From positions 12,252,858 through 12,316,857 of the forward strand of contig NC_135218.1 of NCBI RefSeq assembly GCF_052324685.1: a stretch of 64,000 nt of DNA. The letters run 5' to 3'. Origin of the DNA: Brachyhypopomus gauderio (taxonomy: Eukaryota; Chordata; Actinopteri; Gymnotiformes; Hypopomidae). The translations under genes were made by a program, and so were the position numbers. The notes below the pieces were generated by a model. That model saw only the letters and a program-made list of their open reading frames with translations, made no database searches and was not told where the DNA came from. Below are positions 13,451 through 26,200 of this stretch, one piece after another; the stretch's first letter is position 1; the number at the start of each line of letters is the position of its first letter.

Positions 13451-16400
13451 ATCCAGAGATGCACATAAAGGTATCAAAAAGCACTCAGGATAAAGTGATT
13501 GCAGAGAAAAATGTCTTTGAGAAAAGGAGGAAGATGGGTTCAACACGAAGGAGTCTTATAGGCCAATTCCCTGAAAGTGACAAGAAATACAGCATTGAAG
13601 AGATAAAAGAAGATCGAAACATTAAGCAAGAAACAATAGAACAATTCCCTCCAGTGATTGGAGGAGATGTAGAGGGTATTCCACACAGCTCTCTTCCTAC
13701 ATTTACAGCTGAATCTCAGTCCACAGATCATCAGGGAACAGAGAAAATAGATCAGAAGAGAAGAAGAATGGCTTCAACTCGCAAAAATCTACAGAGAATA
13801 GAAAACAAGAAACCTGGAATGGAAAGAATGAAAGATATAGTCTCAAGAGATGATGAAGACATTTCCAGAGAAGAGACAAAATCAGCAATAAATAATGCCA
13901 TCGTCAATACAGTGTCAGGATTTCATGTTGAGACAACAGAGCATGATGATCATACACAAATGTATGAAACGTCTGATCAATTAGAAGATTCCCTTCTCAG
14001 TGAAATAGAGTATGAACTAAAAAAGGGTAGCTCGCTAAATGCCCCTTTGGAAATATATGATAATCAACAAGACACATCTGGAATCCCTGATCCAGTGTCT
14101 GAACAATGTCAGAGCACTCTGCAGATATCACCATCTCTCGAAATTCTCTCTCAATCCTGCACTGATCCATCCTCCCCTGGAAGACGGAGAAAAATGGGAT
14201 CAACACGCAAAACCTCTAGAAACAAGCATATAGAAGAAACTGGGGACAAGAATACCCAGACTGAACAGGAGGTCGAGAACTTGGTGAAGAGTAAATCTGG
14301 AGAAAATAGTGAACTTGAGAAAGAAAGAGAAACACCTAAGGACATTGACATGCAAGTTTCAGGAGACCTGAAGGGATCTGATGAAGATGTCCTTGTGCCC
14401 ACTGATCATTTAACAGTTTGTATCTCATGTCCAACTTAATTTCTACATTATTTTTTAAACCTCTGTACATTTTATTTGTTTGTAAGCTCACATTAAATAT
14501 CATCTGTATTGCACAGGATGGTAAGCCATATGTCATCTCAGAACCAGAGAGTTTACCGATCTCTCACTCAACTTCTGAGCACAGTAGAATGAAAACCAGG
14601 TATGAATGCAAATTCTCTTTATTTTCTTTGTGGGGAATCACATTATTTCAGTCATTGATTGTCTTGACTCCAATCACTCCATATGCTGCGTGTCTCGTGC
14701 ACAATGTGTTTTCAGATCAGTTTAATCATGTGCTGGAGCAAAACATTAATTGCAAACAGAGAAAAGTTTGCAAGAGTAGCCAGGTCTCAGCTGTTTATAC
14801 ATTGGGGTTTTACCATTAGCAATTTATTTTGAAATGTACTTGTTTGCTTAATCAAATTGCTATGAATGTATTATTTCAATATAACATTTTGCCTTGTTTC
14901 CCCTTTACAGTCCAAGTGATGAAGAGGGCATAAAACCTTTTGTGAAAGATGTAGATGTAGCTACAGAAGATGGCCTTGTTTCCTTGGATGACATCAGAAA
15001 GTCTGCACTTTTTGATGGGAGCAGTGGGGAAAGATTGAAGATAGACTTTGAGAGATGGAATGAACAAGGTGAGAGTTGAAATGGGCATACTGGGAGGGAA
15101 CATACTCGGTATTGCCACTATGGGGAATGATTTGTGCTGAAAGTCTTTTAAACCCATAGCAAACTGAAATTTGATATGTAGTCCCAGATTTTGGAGTTGC
15201 TGTGTATAATGTCGTGATGGTCGGGAACTGCAATGTGGGGAAGACATCCTTCATAAAATACTTCCAGAGTGGTCACTTTAGCCCAGGGTACAACTCTACT
15301 GTTGGTGAGTCTAAGGATTCAGTTTAAACATCTTGCTGACTGAATGTAAAAGCTGTGTGTTCGCTGTAAAATGTCCTTGGGTTCTGAGAAGAGCTCTATA
15401 TAAGTGTAACTTCATTCATTCATATTGCATTTGGGTCTAATATTGGGAGAATTTATATTTATGTATATGTGTCTAGGTGTTGACACCTTTATCAAGACCA
15501 TTACGCTGGGTAACAGAACAATAAAACTGAATTTATGGGACACTGCAGGCCAGGAGAGGTAAAACATGAACTAAGAATCCATATGCAGAATACGGAAAAT
15601 TGTTATGACTGTTGTGACATTTAGAATTTTTCATTTCTGGAAACATCATTATCAGATATCACAGCATCACAACCCAGGTGCTACACAAGGCCCAGGGTCT
15701 TCTGCTCATGTATGACATCACATCCTGCCAGAGTTTCGTTTCTGTGCGTGACTGGATCTCCCAGATTCAGGTTGGTTTTAACCACTAATGTTATTATGAC
15801 AACATATAGTCTAAATGTCATAGTCATTGTCTTTGAAACTCGCCTTTAAATAATCTATTTCCATCATTCAATACATTTAAATCAAGTGCTGTAATATTTA
15901 TGTTCATGTTATTCCCTATTTGCAGCTATATTAATCATATACAATCTTACACAGGACAGGGCTCCTACTGATGTCATCATTATGTTACTTGGCAACAAGA
16001 ATGACTGTGCTGAACGAGAAGTCCGGCTTCAGGAAGGGGAGGACTTGTCAAGGGTACCACGACAATACTGATCTTCTCACACTGCAGAATCTGTCAAACT
16101 GTCACACTGCTTTTCACTCGGCATTATAAGAACTGCCATTTCTCTGGTATGCATAAAAAACATTGATTGACCAACATATTAAGTAAATAATGTAGTGCTT
16201 TTGTACCATTTACCTGACAACAGGAGTATCAAATTCATTTTATGGAGTGCAGTGCTGCAACTGGTGAGAATGTGTCAGAATCTATGAAGGCTCTGGCTTG
16301 GTAAGTCAAAACCTCCAAACAAACTCTGTTTTGACATTTTTCCACAAAACTTAAATTTGTGTGTGTGGGGGATGGGGGGGCGTGTGCATCTCTGTAATGA

Positions 16401-16459
16401 ATCATTACTTCCAGGCTCTTGGTGAACCAAAGGGTAAGGAAAGAGGACGAACAAACAAC

Positions 16460-16745
<286 letters not shown>

Positions 16746-17375
16746 ATACATAAAAATATACACCGTTGACACATATTTTATGAAACTTGTGTGCAGGAAA
16801 ACATACTTGTCTATCAAATATAACATGGCATAGAATATTGATACAGTATTCTAGTAAACTCTATACTCTAATGTTCACCATGATCTAACAAATGTATACT
16901 CATACAATGAGCTTGAGAGGTTTAATAAACCTCTTTAAATGTGCTCTGTACTGATGCATGAAGCTAAATGAATTATTTGCTAATGTTCCCAGTAGACTCA
17001 TTAACAGTAGATCTTAGATTACTAAAAACATATATTAGATAAGTGAGGTATAACCAGCCCTTTTACCTACATCTGTAACTTACATTATGAAATATTCTGG
17101 AAAAAAATTGTTTTAAAGAATTGTTTAAAACTAACACCACACATACAGTCAAATCTATTATTAAGCTATTGACACATATTTGTGAGAGTTTAGTTTATGG
17201 GATACATAAATCTCAGAAACACTCTGTTGAATAGTTTAGAAATGTAATGGTCATTTGAGTTTTTCAGATCAGCCAGTTCAAAGTGTAAGATCAAGTTTCA
17301 CATATTGATGCCAACTCTAGTGTGATAAACACAAAATATACATTAATGTGCATAATTACACACTGTAAGTCTCTT
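16746..17375. other. Convergent intergenic interval rab44 / entpd8
   Basis: AT-rich sequence between two converging genes. It should hold the 3' UTR of rab44 (+) and of entpd8 (-). I see no further coding segment. Confidence 0.6.
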
Positions 17376-18154
17376 TCATTGTTTTGAGCCCCAAACACAG
17401 AGAACAATTAGTATTAGTAAGCTGAGAAATAGTACAAATACAATAAAGGAAACCTCCGCCGCCCATTGGCTGTGTTGTACTCCTGTAACCACTAGAGGGA
17501 GGTCAGAGGAAATTAGATTGGTCAGGTTAAGCATATAGCCCAGGGTCCAGCCAATGTCACTGTCTGCCACCTGAAATGTAAATATTACCATTATTCAAAA
17601 AAATATTTTACTTAATTTATCAGGCAAATAGAATGGAATTAATGAAAATATACATTTTTTATTATTTCCACTTTAAACTTTTAAATATAAAATTACTGAA
17701 CAAGAGAACTATGCAAGCTTTTCTGTATTTATATTTTTATTTTTCTTCCTTCCTTTGAGAATTGCTTATATGTATACTTTTATATGGGTGAATGCATATG
17801 GTTAATACTTTATATTGAGGATTATTGTTAAGGATCTTGGGGTATAATTAACCCACTTTCAAGTTTCTATTTAATTGTGCCATGTAATTAATTGGATATA
17901 TTTTGAGGTAAAATAAATTGTTAATAAAAAATAGTGGTTCTTTCACAGTTACTTGCACAGTTTCACTTTAACCATGACATAGAAATAATAAAAACCTACA
18001 TACACTTTCAGTACAAAAATACACAGTAAACATATACTGTTTAAATTACGTTTAATTATGTTGCCCATTGTCACGCTACAGCCCCAGACTCCTCCCTTTG
18101 GGGCGTGTGTCTACATAGTCCGTGTCCGTGTATGTACATTGGGGGTGTGGCTGG

Positions 18155-18230
<76 letters not shown>

Positions 18231-21200
18231 CACCCGTGTCGTTAGTCTAATGTGTTTCACGTGGTGCTTGTTAGAGATGTGTATAAAGCGTGTGTGTGTG
18301 TGTGTGTGTAGCGTCCTGTGCTTGTCTTTGTTTGAGTATTAGTAGTCAGTAGTCAATGTCTACATTTTGTGTTACAAGCGTGTTAAATGTGTGCTGTCTG
18401 CACTATCAAACAAAATAAAGTAACGTCAGTGTTTGCACCCTGAGTACCGCCTCGTCTTCCGGCCTGCACCCGGCGTTACACCCATGACATGACATTTTTT
18501 TCTTAGTAATTATATACTGCTCACCTGTTTCTGAAAGTAGATTTGATCCCAGGTAGCAGTGAACTTAAATCCTTTGAGGAGAATAGTCATGATATAATGA
18601 GCTGAACCGCAATAATCCTTAAGAAACTTTTCCTTCACATTTGGATATTCTAATACAAGCTGAAAATAGATCAAATAAAGCAGTCAGGTAGCTTTGGGTA
18701 GTGCAAATAACAAAAGACTGTAAGAGAGAGTTGGACAACAGCACTCATTTATGACACATAACAACCATGTTAGAATGTGTGTAATTCTAAAGAGTTAATG
18801 GCAGGCTGGGAGTGTGAAGCAAGACTCACTGTGTTCCAGGTCTTGTTGCAGTAGGACTCAATTGTGGCAAGAACATGAGGCAACGTCGCCCTTGGAGCAA
18901 GACCAAGGAAGTCAAAGGTGTAGAAGTAAGCGGAAAAAGCCTGAGTAAAACACACCAATACAGTGAAACAAACATGCCAAAGCCTGGTAAAATATCAGAA
19001 ATGCATTATGTCCATATTTTCATTTACAGTGATAGATGCTCTTATCCAGAGGGATGTATTATTAATCCACTGGCATACTCTAATTCATAGACGTTATAAC
19101 TAACCCAAATGTAGACAGTTAAGTGGATATTTTAAAATGCATTTAAAATAATTGAATTTTTAATTTGGGGAAAACACTCACAAAGAACTGTCCATTGACT
19201 GGAGGCTGATAGACTCCATTAAAGCCACAGTCTGGGTAAAAACAGTCAGTCAGGTTTATAATGTTGGTCATCAGTGACAGGCAGAGCTGGGAATCACCTG
19301 TCCCTATGAAAGTAACCTTTAAAGCAGGGTCAAAAGGCACTGGCTTGACCACACATGGAGAGTTGTAAAGATCACCCAGATTTAGCGTCAGGATGTAATT
19401 CCTGTGATAGCAGGGATGCTGAACAACAGAAGAGCGATTAGCAGCCTAAAAAAAGAAAAGGAGTAGATGCTGAATGTCATTTAGAGCAGTCATTTAGTAA
19501 ATGGCATAAATGATTTCATAATATCAAATGTTACAGCAGGACATTTTTTATCTGTAAAATCACCTTCTATCATGCATTGTAAGAAACAAATGTACAATTG
19601 CAGAAACTTGCATAAAGGCAGAAACATGTAATTATAGAATAGTTATTACAGGTAACTAGCAATTTTCTTTATGCCACTTTTTTCGGACACTAACCATCTG
19701 CCAAATCTCAAGCACTAACCATCAGCAGGTGTGCCTGGAGCATCTTCAAGGCTTGGTCTTTGCCGTAGCACAGGTAACTGTATGTGTAAAGCTGGTACCT
19801 GTACCCATAAAGCTGGAGGTCAAAAGCAGACTGTGGGTCTGCAACTGGATCCCTGGGCGTAAACGAAATTTGTGTGGATGCACCTCCCAAGTCCAGAGCT
19901 CCTAGAATCTTCCCTGATTTGGGGTGAACCCATCTATCATCAAACGTGTACTGTTTGGGGAAATGAGTCAAACTGAAATGATCAATGGGTTTGAGCCTAA
20001 TGTAGTGAAGGATGATATGTGCTGAATGTAAAAACTCCAGTCATTGGAGTATTAACATTTTGTTTATCATGATGATATGCGATCAGTAATCCATCCAGTC
20101 ATCAGTGACTTAGCATTCTTCATAAATGCAAGCTTGCTGCACCTTAACAAAGCCCTCCAAGAGATAGTTGATGGTGATCCAGCCGTATGCCCCCTCCTCC
20201 ATGCCAGTGAGGATTCTAGCCCCACGAAAATCAAAGGGATAACTCCGGATAGCTTTGGTCACCTCATCCAGTATTGTGTCTGCTTTGGTTTTGTTCTCTA
20301 ACCTGTACAATAAAGTAATTACTCGTAGCTTTTGTGTTTCCCATTATTTTTATTATTATTATTTTGTTTCTTTGGTGGAAAAAAAAAAATGTATGTACCA
20401 GCAAAAACTTTAGTCATAACATTTTCAAAGCATATAATTAAGATTAAATGATTAAATGGTCTCAATTGTATAAATCCCTATTCAGTTCAAAGTGAACTGA
20501 ATATAATCAGACTGCCTTATCCCAGATACCATACACAGTGCAGACTGCAACAATTTCAAGACTACATTCAAATCAAACTGTCTTTAACCCCTGTGATTGT
20601 TGATTTCCAATTTCACTCTATGTAATTATATTCATTATTGCATTTTATGAATTATTAATACTGGAACACGTAATGAATGTAAATCAGTGTGAAGGAATTC
20701 TAAAAATAAGGGGAAATTTTTATTTCTGAAAAAAATAGTGGTGCTTCTAGGAAGACCTACAGACAAGGGTTCAATGGCTGTGTTAAATGCCATTACTGTA
20801 GTGCATATAGTGGTGTTAAAAGTGTTTGCCCATGGCCCTGTGTGACAGTGATTGCCCCCTACACTTAAAAACTGGTTGAGCCCAGAGCAGCAACAACTTA
20901 TCTTTGCTTAATTGTTGTCATACAGCCACATTGGAGGGATTTCGATCATGAATCGATTGTCTTTTTAAGCTTCTGCCACAGCATCTCATTCAAATTCAGG
21001 GCCTCCGGAGCCCTCTGGACAGCCTCTGGGGCTCCTGGGACACCCGAGACAGGTGCGGAGGTGGTCTCTGGAGGTGCTGCAGCTGCAGGTCATGGGTCTG
21101 GAGGCACGGAGGATGGAAAACAAGCGGTCCCCCAGGCCCACAGTCCTCCAACACATGTCCTATTGGGTAGACTTGATGAGCCATGAGAACAGCAGGCTCA

Positions 21201-23576
21201 ACCAACAAAAATGTGTGGGTGATTTAACACTAGACACCTGTGAGATTGAGGTTCCACTGCCTTTGTCCACAGAAACTGGAGGCTTACAAAACCTGGTCAG
21301 AAATAGTCTTAGAAATCCCTCCACTCTTTTCACCTCTTCAGCTGTGCCTTACCCACGAGAAACTGCCTAAAAAACTCCACCTTTATAGTGTCGAGTACAC
21401 TAGTGCAAGTTAAATATTGACAGTACAATGTCCTTTACATAACAAATCCATTTGCCAGTTCCTATCCAGAGTATATAGGTTATTTCATTAAGGAGGGCAA
21501 GTATATAGGCTCACCCTTTCAGACAGTTGAAAGTAAGTCCTCTATAAACTAACACAAATCTCATCAGTCCACAGTCTCATCAATCCACAGTGTATTTTCC
21601 CCAAAATCTAGGGCATCATCAAGATGTTTTCTGGCAAAACTAAGATGAGCCTTCATGTTCATTTTGCTCAGTAGTGGTTTTCATCTTGGAACCCTCCAAG
21701 CAGTCAATTTTTGCCCAGTCTCTTAATTATGGTGGGGGCATGTACACACCTTAACTGAGGCAATTGATGGCTCCAGTTCTTTGACTGTTGTTGTGGGGTC
21801 TTTTTTGACTTGGATGAGTCATTGCTGCGCTTGGGCTATTTTAGTCAGCCAGTCCTGGGAAGGTTCACCACTGTTCCATGTTTTTGCCATTTGTGGAAAT
21901 TGGCTCTCATGTGGTTTGCTGGAGTCCCGAAGCTTTTCAAATGGCTTTATAACCTGATAGAGCTACTTTGTATATTATTTGCTCTAGCTATTGAGAATCT
22001 ACTTCACTTTGTCAGACAGGTCTTATTTATGTGATTCCTCCCCCCCCCCCCCCCCCCCCCCCCATAATAAAATTATTTACTTTTAAAAACTGCATTTTAT
22101 TTTCAATTGTGTTATCTTTGTCAAATCTTTAAATGTGTTTGATGATATAAAACATTTAAGTGTAACAAACATGCCAAAAATATATATATCAGGAAAGGGC
22201 AAACACTTTTTCATGCCACTGTATACTGGTTTATACATAGAATGTTTTGTTAAGCTATAGAAATGGAAGCATACAAAAATCAAAAGTTATACTTAAGTTA
22301 TATATTAAAGTTATATATTATTCACTTTTCTTGTTTACGTCATGTCCTGATCACAGATAGCCAAATGGCCTTTGTATATCCAAATGATGGATCGGGCAGA
22401 ATAAGAGTAGAAACTCACATGAGTAGGCGCATGCCGGCTGTAGCTCCCAGATACACAGGTGTTGTCCTCTGCTGGCTGGGAGGGATTACAGACATGGCAA
22501 CATCTAAACATTCTTTTAGGCTCTGTCCAGCAGCAGGAGGGTTTGTGACATAACTGGATATGCCATCACCTAAACCAGAGAAACATATTCATGCCTAACA
22601 TCACTGTTGCATTTATCGGTGTCTAAAACATTTAACAAGGGTTACAGATCATTTTAAATTATCTTAATTTCCAAACTGGCAGCCAAAAAAGGGCCCACCT
22701 TTAACATCACACGTCAGTTTCTGAGAAACTATTCCAGTGTTGTTTTCCTTGTTCCCTGGCCACTGATACAGGAAGAGGGAGGTGTGCGTGGAACCCGCAT
22801 CAAACACAATCCCATACTGAGGAAATCAAACAAAAACAATATCTCCAGGTTTACCCAAAGACTTGGAAATTAATGATCCATCCCTTTTGAACTTGCTAGA
22901 CCTGCTTTTCATAATGCTGATGTAGGAGTCACAGCTAATGCTGAACCTGCTCACAAGTTTTTTGTCAATTACAAGTCTGCAATAAAAACATTGTTTTACC
23001 CAGGACTAACTCAACACCCTTAAAAAGTCTGATACTTCAATATTTATTCATTATTCCAAACTATGATTAGGTGTTTTACTAAAGTTTGATTTTTTAAATC
23101 CTAAGTTACACTAAGTCATTAGTTTGGCAAAATCAGCAAATTACACTTGGTTGATTCACCCATGTGATGACACCTAATTCCACATCTTTTAAACCTCTAG
23201 GCTACTTTCATGAAAGTTAAAATGTTTATATTTTTTGCCCGTAGACCTTTTTGGGTTAAGGCTGATTCTAAGTACACAGACCCTTGCTGAAGTAATTGTA
23301 GTCCATCAACAGATGTGGTGAGATGTGATGCACTCTTACATAAGCATTTTTGCTCATTATCAAAAAGAAATACATTCATCTGATGGCATCTATTATTAGC
23401 AAGCACAGGTGAACCCAACTGGAATTAGTCTTGTGTAATATAAGCACCTGTGTTGAGTATGGCAAATCCACTGTCTGATGTTTAGCAACAGTGAGGACCA
23501 GTGTGATGATAGCCATGCATGCCACTGATACCAGTGCAATACCCAGTAGCACAGGTTTGAACCATGGCTTGTCCAT
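17376..23576 (-). CDS. entpd8: Ectonucleoside triphosphate diphosphohydrolase 8 (ENTPD8)
   Basis: Nine coding exons on the minus strand join in phase: 23448-23576, 22699-22816, 22419-22569, 20143-20302, 19720-19950, 19182-19445, 18830-18940, 18525-18659, 17376-17570. The product is 497 aa, against about 495 in mammals. It is a cell-surface enzyme that hydrolyses extracellular nucleoside tri- and diphosphates. All apyrase-conserved regions are visible: [40 protein letters not shown] and [14 protein letters not shown]. Hydrophobic segments near residues 10-30 and at the C-terminus give the two-membrane-span topology with the active site outside. The choice of ENTPD8 over ENTPD1/3 rests on [24 protein letters not shown] and the C-terminal WAAEV segment. 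The start is the MDKPWFKP Met just after the exon 2 acceptor. A noncoding first exon with donor ACAGG|gtaagt ends at 23936. Confidence 0.9.
18069..18480. mobile_element. Solo LTR in entpd8 intron 8
   Basis: A 412-bp block begins TGTCACG and ends CGTTACA, flanked on both sides by the same 5 bases, CCCAT (18064-18068 and 18481-18485). TG..CA ends plus a 5-bp target duplication are the signature of an LTR-retrotransposon solo LTR. It contains an expanded (TG)n run at about 18159-18229. Its ends resemble those of the LTR at 29054-29356. The open frame across it is not a gene. Confidence 0.85.
20780..22235 (-). mobile_element. Degraded Tc1-like transposon in entpd8 intron 3
   Basis: The ends are inverted versions of each other: GTGGTGTTAAAAGTGTTTGCCC near 20810 and GGGCAAACACTTTTTCATGCCAC near 22197. 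Between them lie blocks characteristic of a fish Tc1-like family (antisense transposase): the CCACATTGGAGGG block near 20928, the CATCAAGATGTTTTCTGGCAAAA block near 21618 and the GGAAGGTTCACCACTGTTCCATG block near 21857. The transposase strand is minus. An unrelated GC-rich insertion (about 21000-21120) and a poly-C run (22040-22073) break it. It is inactive. Confidence 0.75.
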
Positions 23577-23936
23577 CACTGTTTTAACTGTAAACAAACA
23601 CACATCCACATATACAAAAATGTTTGGTATTTGCCAAGTTCAGACATAAAGACATACGGTGACAAAGACATTCACTTGCTAAAGAAGTCCTTTCTACTGA
23701 AACTTTCCAAATGTATGCTGTATCTATGCTGCATTTCCTCATATCAAGAAAAGATGGTAGACATAACATTTTATTGCATGGTTTATCATTAATTGTAACA
23801 TATTAACAAATGAGGACTCCATGCCGAGTTAACTATTGACTGCTCCTACCAGAGAACTTTGTTTGCTAAAATGCTGATAGGGTGACAGAAACCCAAAGTA
23901 GAGATAGACCCCTGAAAAATGCCTGCCTTACTTACC

Positions 23937-25584
23937 CTGTTAGGTCCAGCAGTGCTCTGAGAGCAGTGACAGGAATACAAACATAAAAGTGTAAGAACTT
24001 CAACAGAACTGTGGAGTACACTGTTCACACCTCCGCTTCACTTTAGCGAGTGAACATATACTCCGTTTCTCTCGTACCAATATCTCTCCAGTTTTTTTTA
24101 CCCCCTACATACAAACACACACACACACACACACCCTACACACTGCTAGCTTCCATAAGGTATGCACAGTGTCCTTGATTCCTGTTGCAGAAAAACTTTC
24201 TGGCTTTTCTTTTTATACTATTTATTCTGTTGCTGTAACTTTCAGATATAAAAACACCATGTCCTAAAAGGATAAGTGAGTTCCAGAGAGGATTTATCAG
24301 AAATTGTCCAATAGGAAACAATGTGAATGAGAAACGTTCTTGTCTCTGCAAAACTGAAACAATGTACCATATTGACAAATGTAACAAAACAATATTTGTA
24401 CCTTGATACTGATGAAGGTTTGCATCTGGTTCTCAGACCAGATGAACTGGAGGCCATTAATGATTTAAATTTAAATGTACAATGTGCTTTAAATGCATAC
24501 AAACTGTAAGGACACTTCAATAGAAGCTGTTCATAACTCTTTAAAGAAAACAATAGACACAGAAAACAATTATGTATACGAATTAATGCACATTTGTTTT
24601 TATTCACATTTGTTTTATTTATTTTATAGATTTAAAATGTATGTATATGCATTTACTCAGGTATGATCCAATGCTTATAAAATGCAGATTTATTTAAAAG
24701 TCAGCCAAGATGTATATGTATAACGTATTCAGCGTTGACCTATTTCAGTGACAAATGTTCTTGTACTGAGTATGTTCACCATATTTCTATAGTGATAGCT
24801 TTAGTTTGGAACACCTGTGCACAACAATCTCATATATCCTTTCAACCAACTCAGTTCAGTATCCTGATTAGGATTCCACAAAAGCTTTGCTCCTACCTGT
24901 GTACCTCCCACACAAAGAAAACCGTAATCACTCACCGTCATGCTCAATTATAAATTAACCTTGAAAAAGGGGGGATGGTACAAAACATATCATAAAACGT
25001 ATCAGATTAGATTTCCCACATTGATTACCCACTAATGCCATGTCTAGATAATTGATGTTCTGCATCTTACAATCATGCCTCTTATTGCAAAACGCAAAAC
25101 ACTCACACGTTCACACACACACACACTCGCACGCATGCACACACACAAAGTTTCTTGGAACCCTGATCCTAGATTTAAGCCTAACCCCCTAATTATAACC
25201 AGACACAAAATGAATAATCTGTTGTTTACTTAAACTAAACATAGCCTATATCCTCTAAATTAGAACATAAGAACTGCAATCCTCACAAATGTTTCAGCCC
25301 TATAAGGAGAACTCACCTCCACTAGCAGTATGATAAAGTAAACTATGACGCATACAAGCTTTGATTATTTATAAAACAAACTGGCTTGGACTTGAGCCTT
25401 TCTGAATTACTTCATAGCCTATATTCTCTCCATGTCCCATGTTATGTAGTAAAGCTTATAAAAAAATCTACATGCTGACCAAAGTACTGACTGTAACCAG
25501 GAGGCATAATGAGGAAGTGCCTTTTTGCTTTTTGTGCTTTAATCTGTTGATATGTTACAATAAAATATGCATCAGTAAGACTAA
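23937..25584. other. Region upstream of entpd8
   Basis: Holds the entpd8 5' region, short CA runs at about 24115-24134 and 25113-25147, and AT-rich sequence. No coding exon is recognised. The only frames are short and lack splice-compatible homology. Confidence 0.5.
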
Positions 25585-26200
25585 GTAAGTAAGACTTTAT
25601 TTATATAGCACTTTTCCAGAGTAACTTACAAAGTGCTTTACAAAAATACATACAAATAAAATACAATTAAAAATAAATTAAGATCATTATAAACAAATAT
25701 TTAAATAAAAACAATTAATTTAGAATTTAAAAATTAAAAAGTACTTATTAAAAACTCGAAATGCACACCGCTCATGAAAAATCAAAGGCACAAGAATAAA
25801 AATAAGTCTTCAAGCGTTTTTAAAAAATCTCGATGAATCCGAGAGTCTGATATCAATAGGAAGATTATTCCATAGTTTTGGGGCATATACTGCAAAAGCA
25901 CAGTCCCCTTTCGACTTTAAATTTGTGCGAGGGACAGCTAATAACCCCTGATTGGAAGATCTCAAAGATCTCGCACTATGAAGAGGACGAAGTAGCTCAG
26001 TAATATACGATGGAGCCTCATTATGAACTTGATATGTAAGCATTAAAATTTTAAAATCTATTATGTAACTCACAGGCAGCCAATGTAGGGAAGCCAAAAC
26101 TGGCGTGATATGTTCCCTACGTTTTGTCCTAGTGAGAAGACGAGCTGCTGAATTCTGAACCGCTAGTGAATTGTTAGCTTTCCAGCAGAAATGGAATAAA
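25585..26200 (-). mobile_element. LINE (L2-like) 3' fragment
   Basis: The minus strand encodes the conserved tail of an L2-type reverse transcriptase: SLHWLPVSYIIDFKILMLTY, APSYITELL, SLRSSNQGLLAVPR and FAVYAPKLWNNLP. Downstream on that strand is the typical 3' UTR (at 25587-25650 on the plus strand, TTTATATAGCACTTTTC and AAAGTGCTTTAC). The 5' part is missing, as is usual for target-primed copies. Confidence 0.85.

Noticed and set aside
8916-13546. Many antisense and shifted frames across the rab44 exon, some identical to each other
   Set aside because: They recur at 1,263 or 1,563 bp because they are shadows of the sense-strand tandem repeat. The sense frame is open for 6.5 kb and spliced in phase.
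14418-14819. 133-residue frame overlapping the end of rab44 exon 2
   Set aside because: It runs across the exon 2 donor, the exon 3 acceptor and the intron, and has no recognisable domain.
18058-18342. 94-residue frame
   Set aside because: Lies inside the solo LTR and its TG run.
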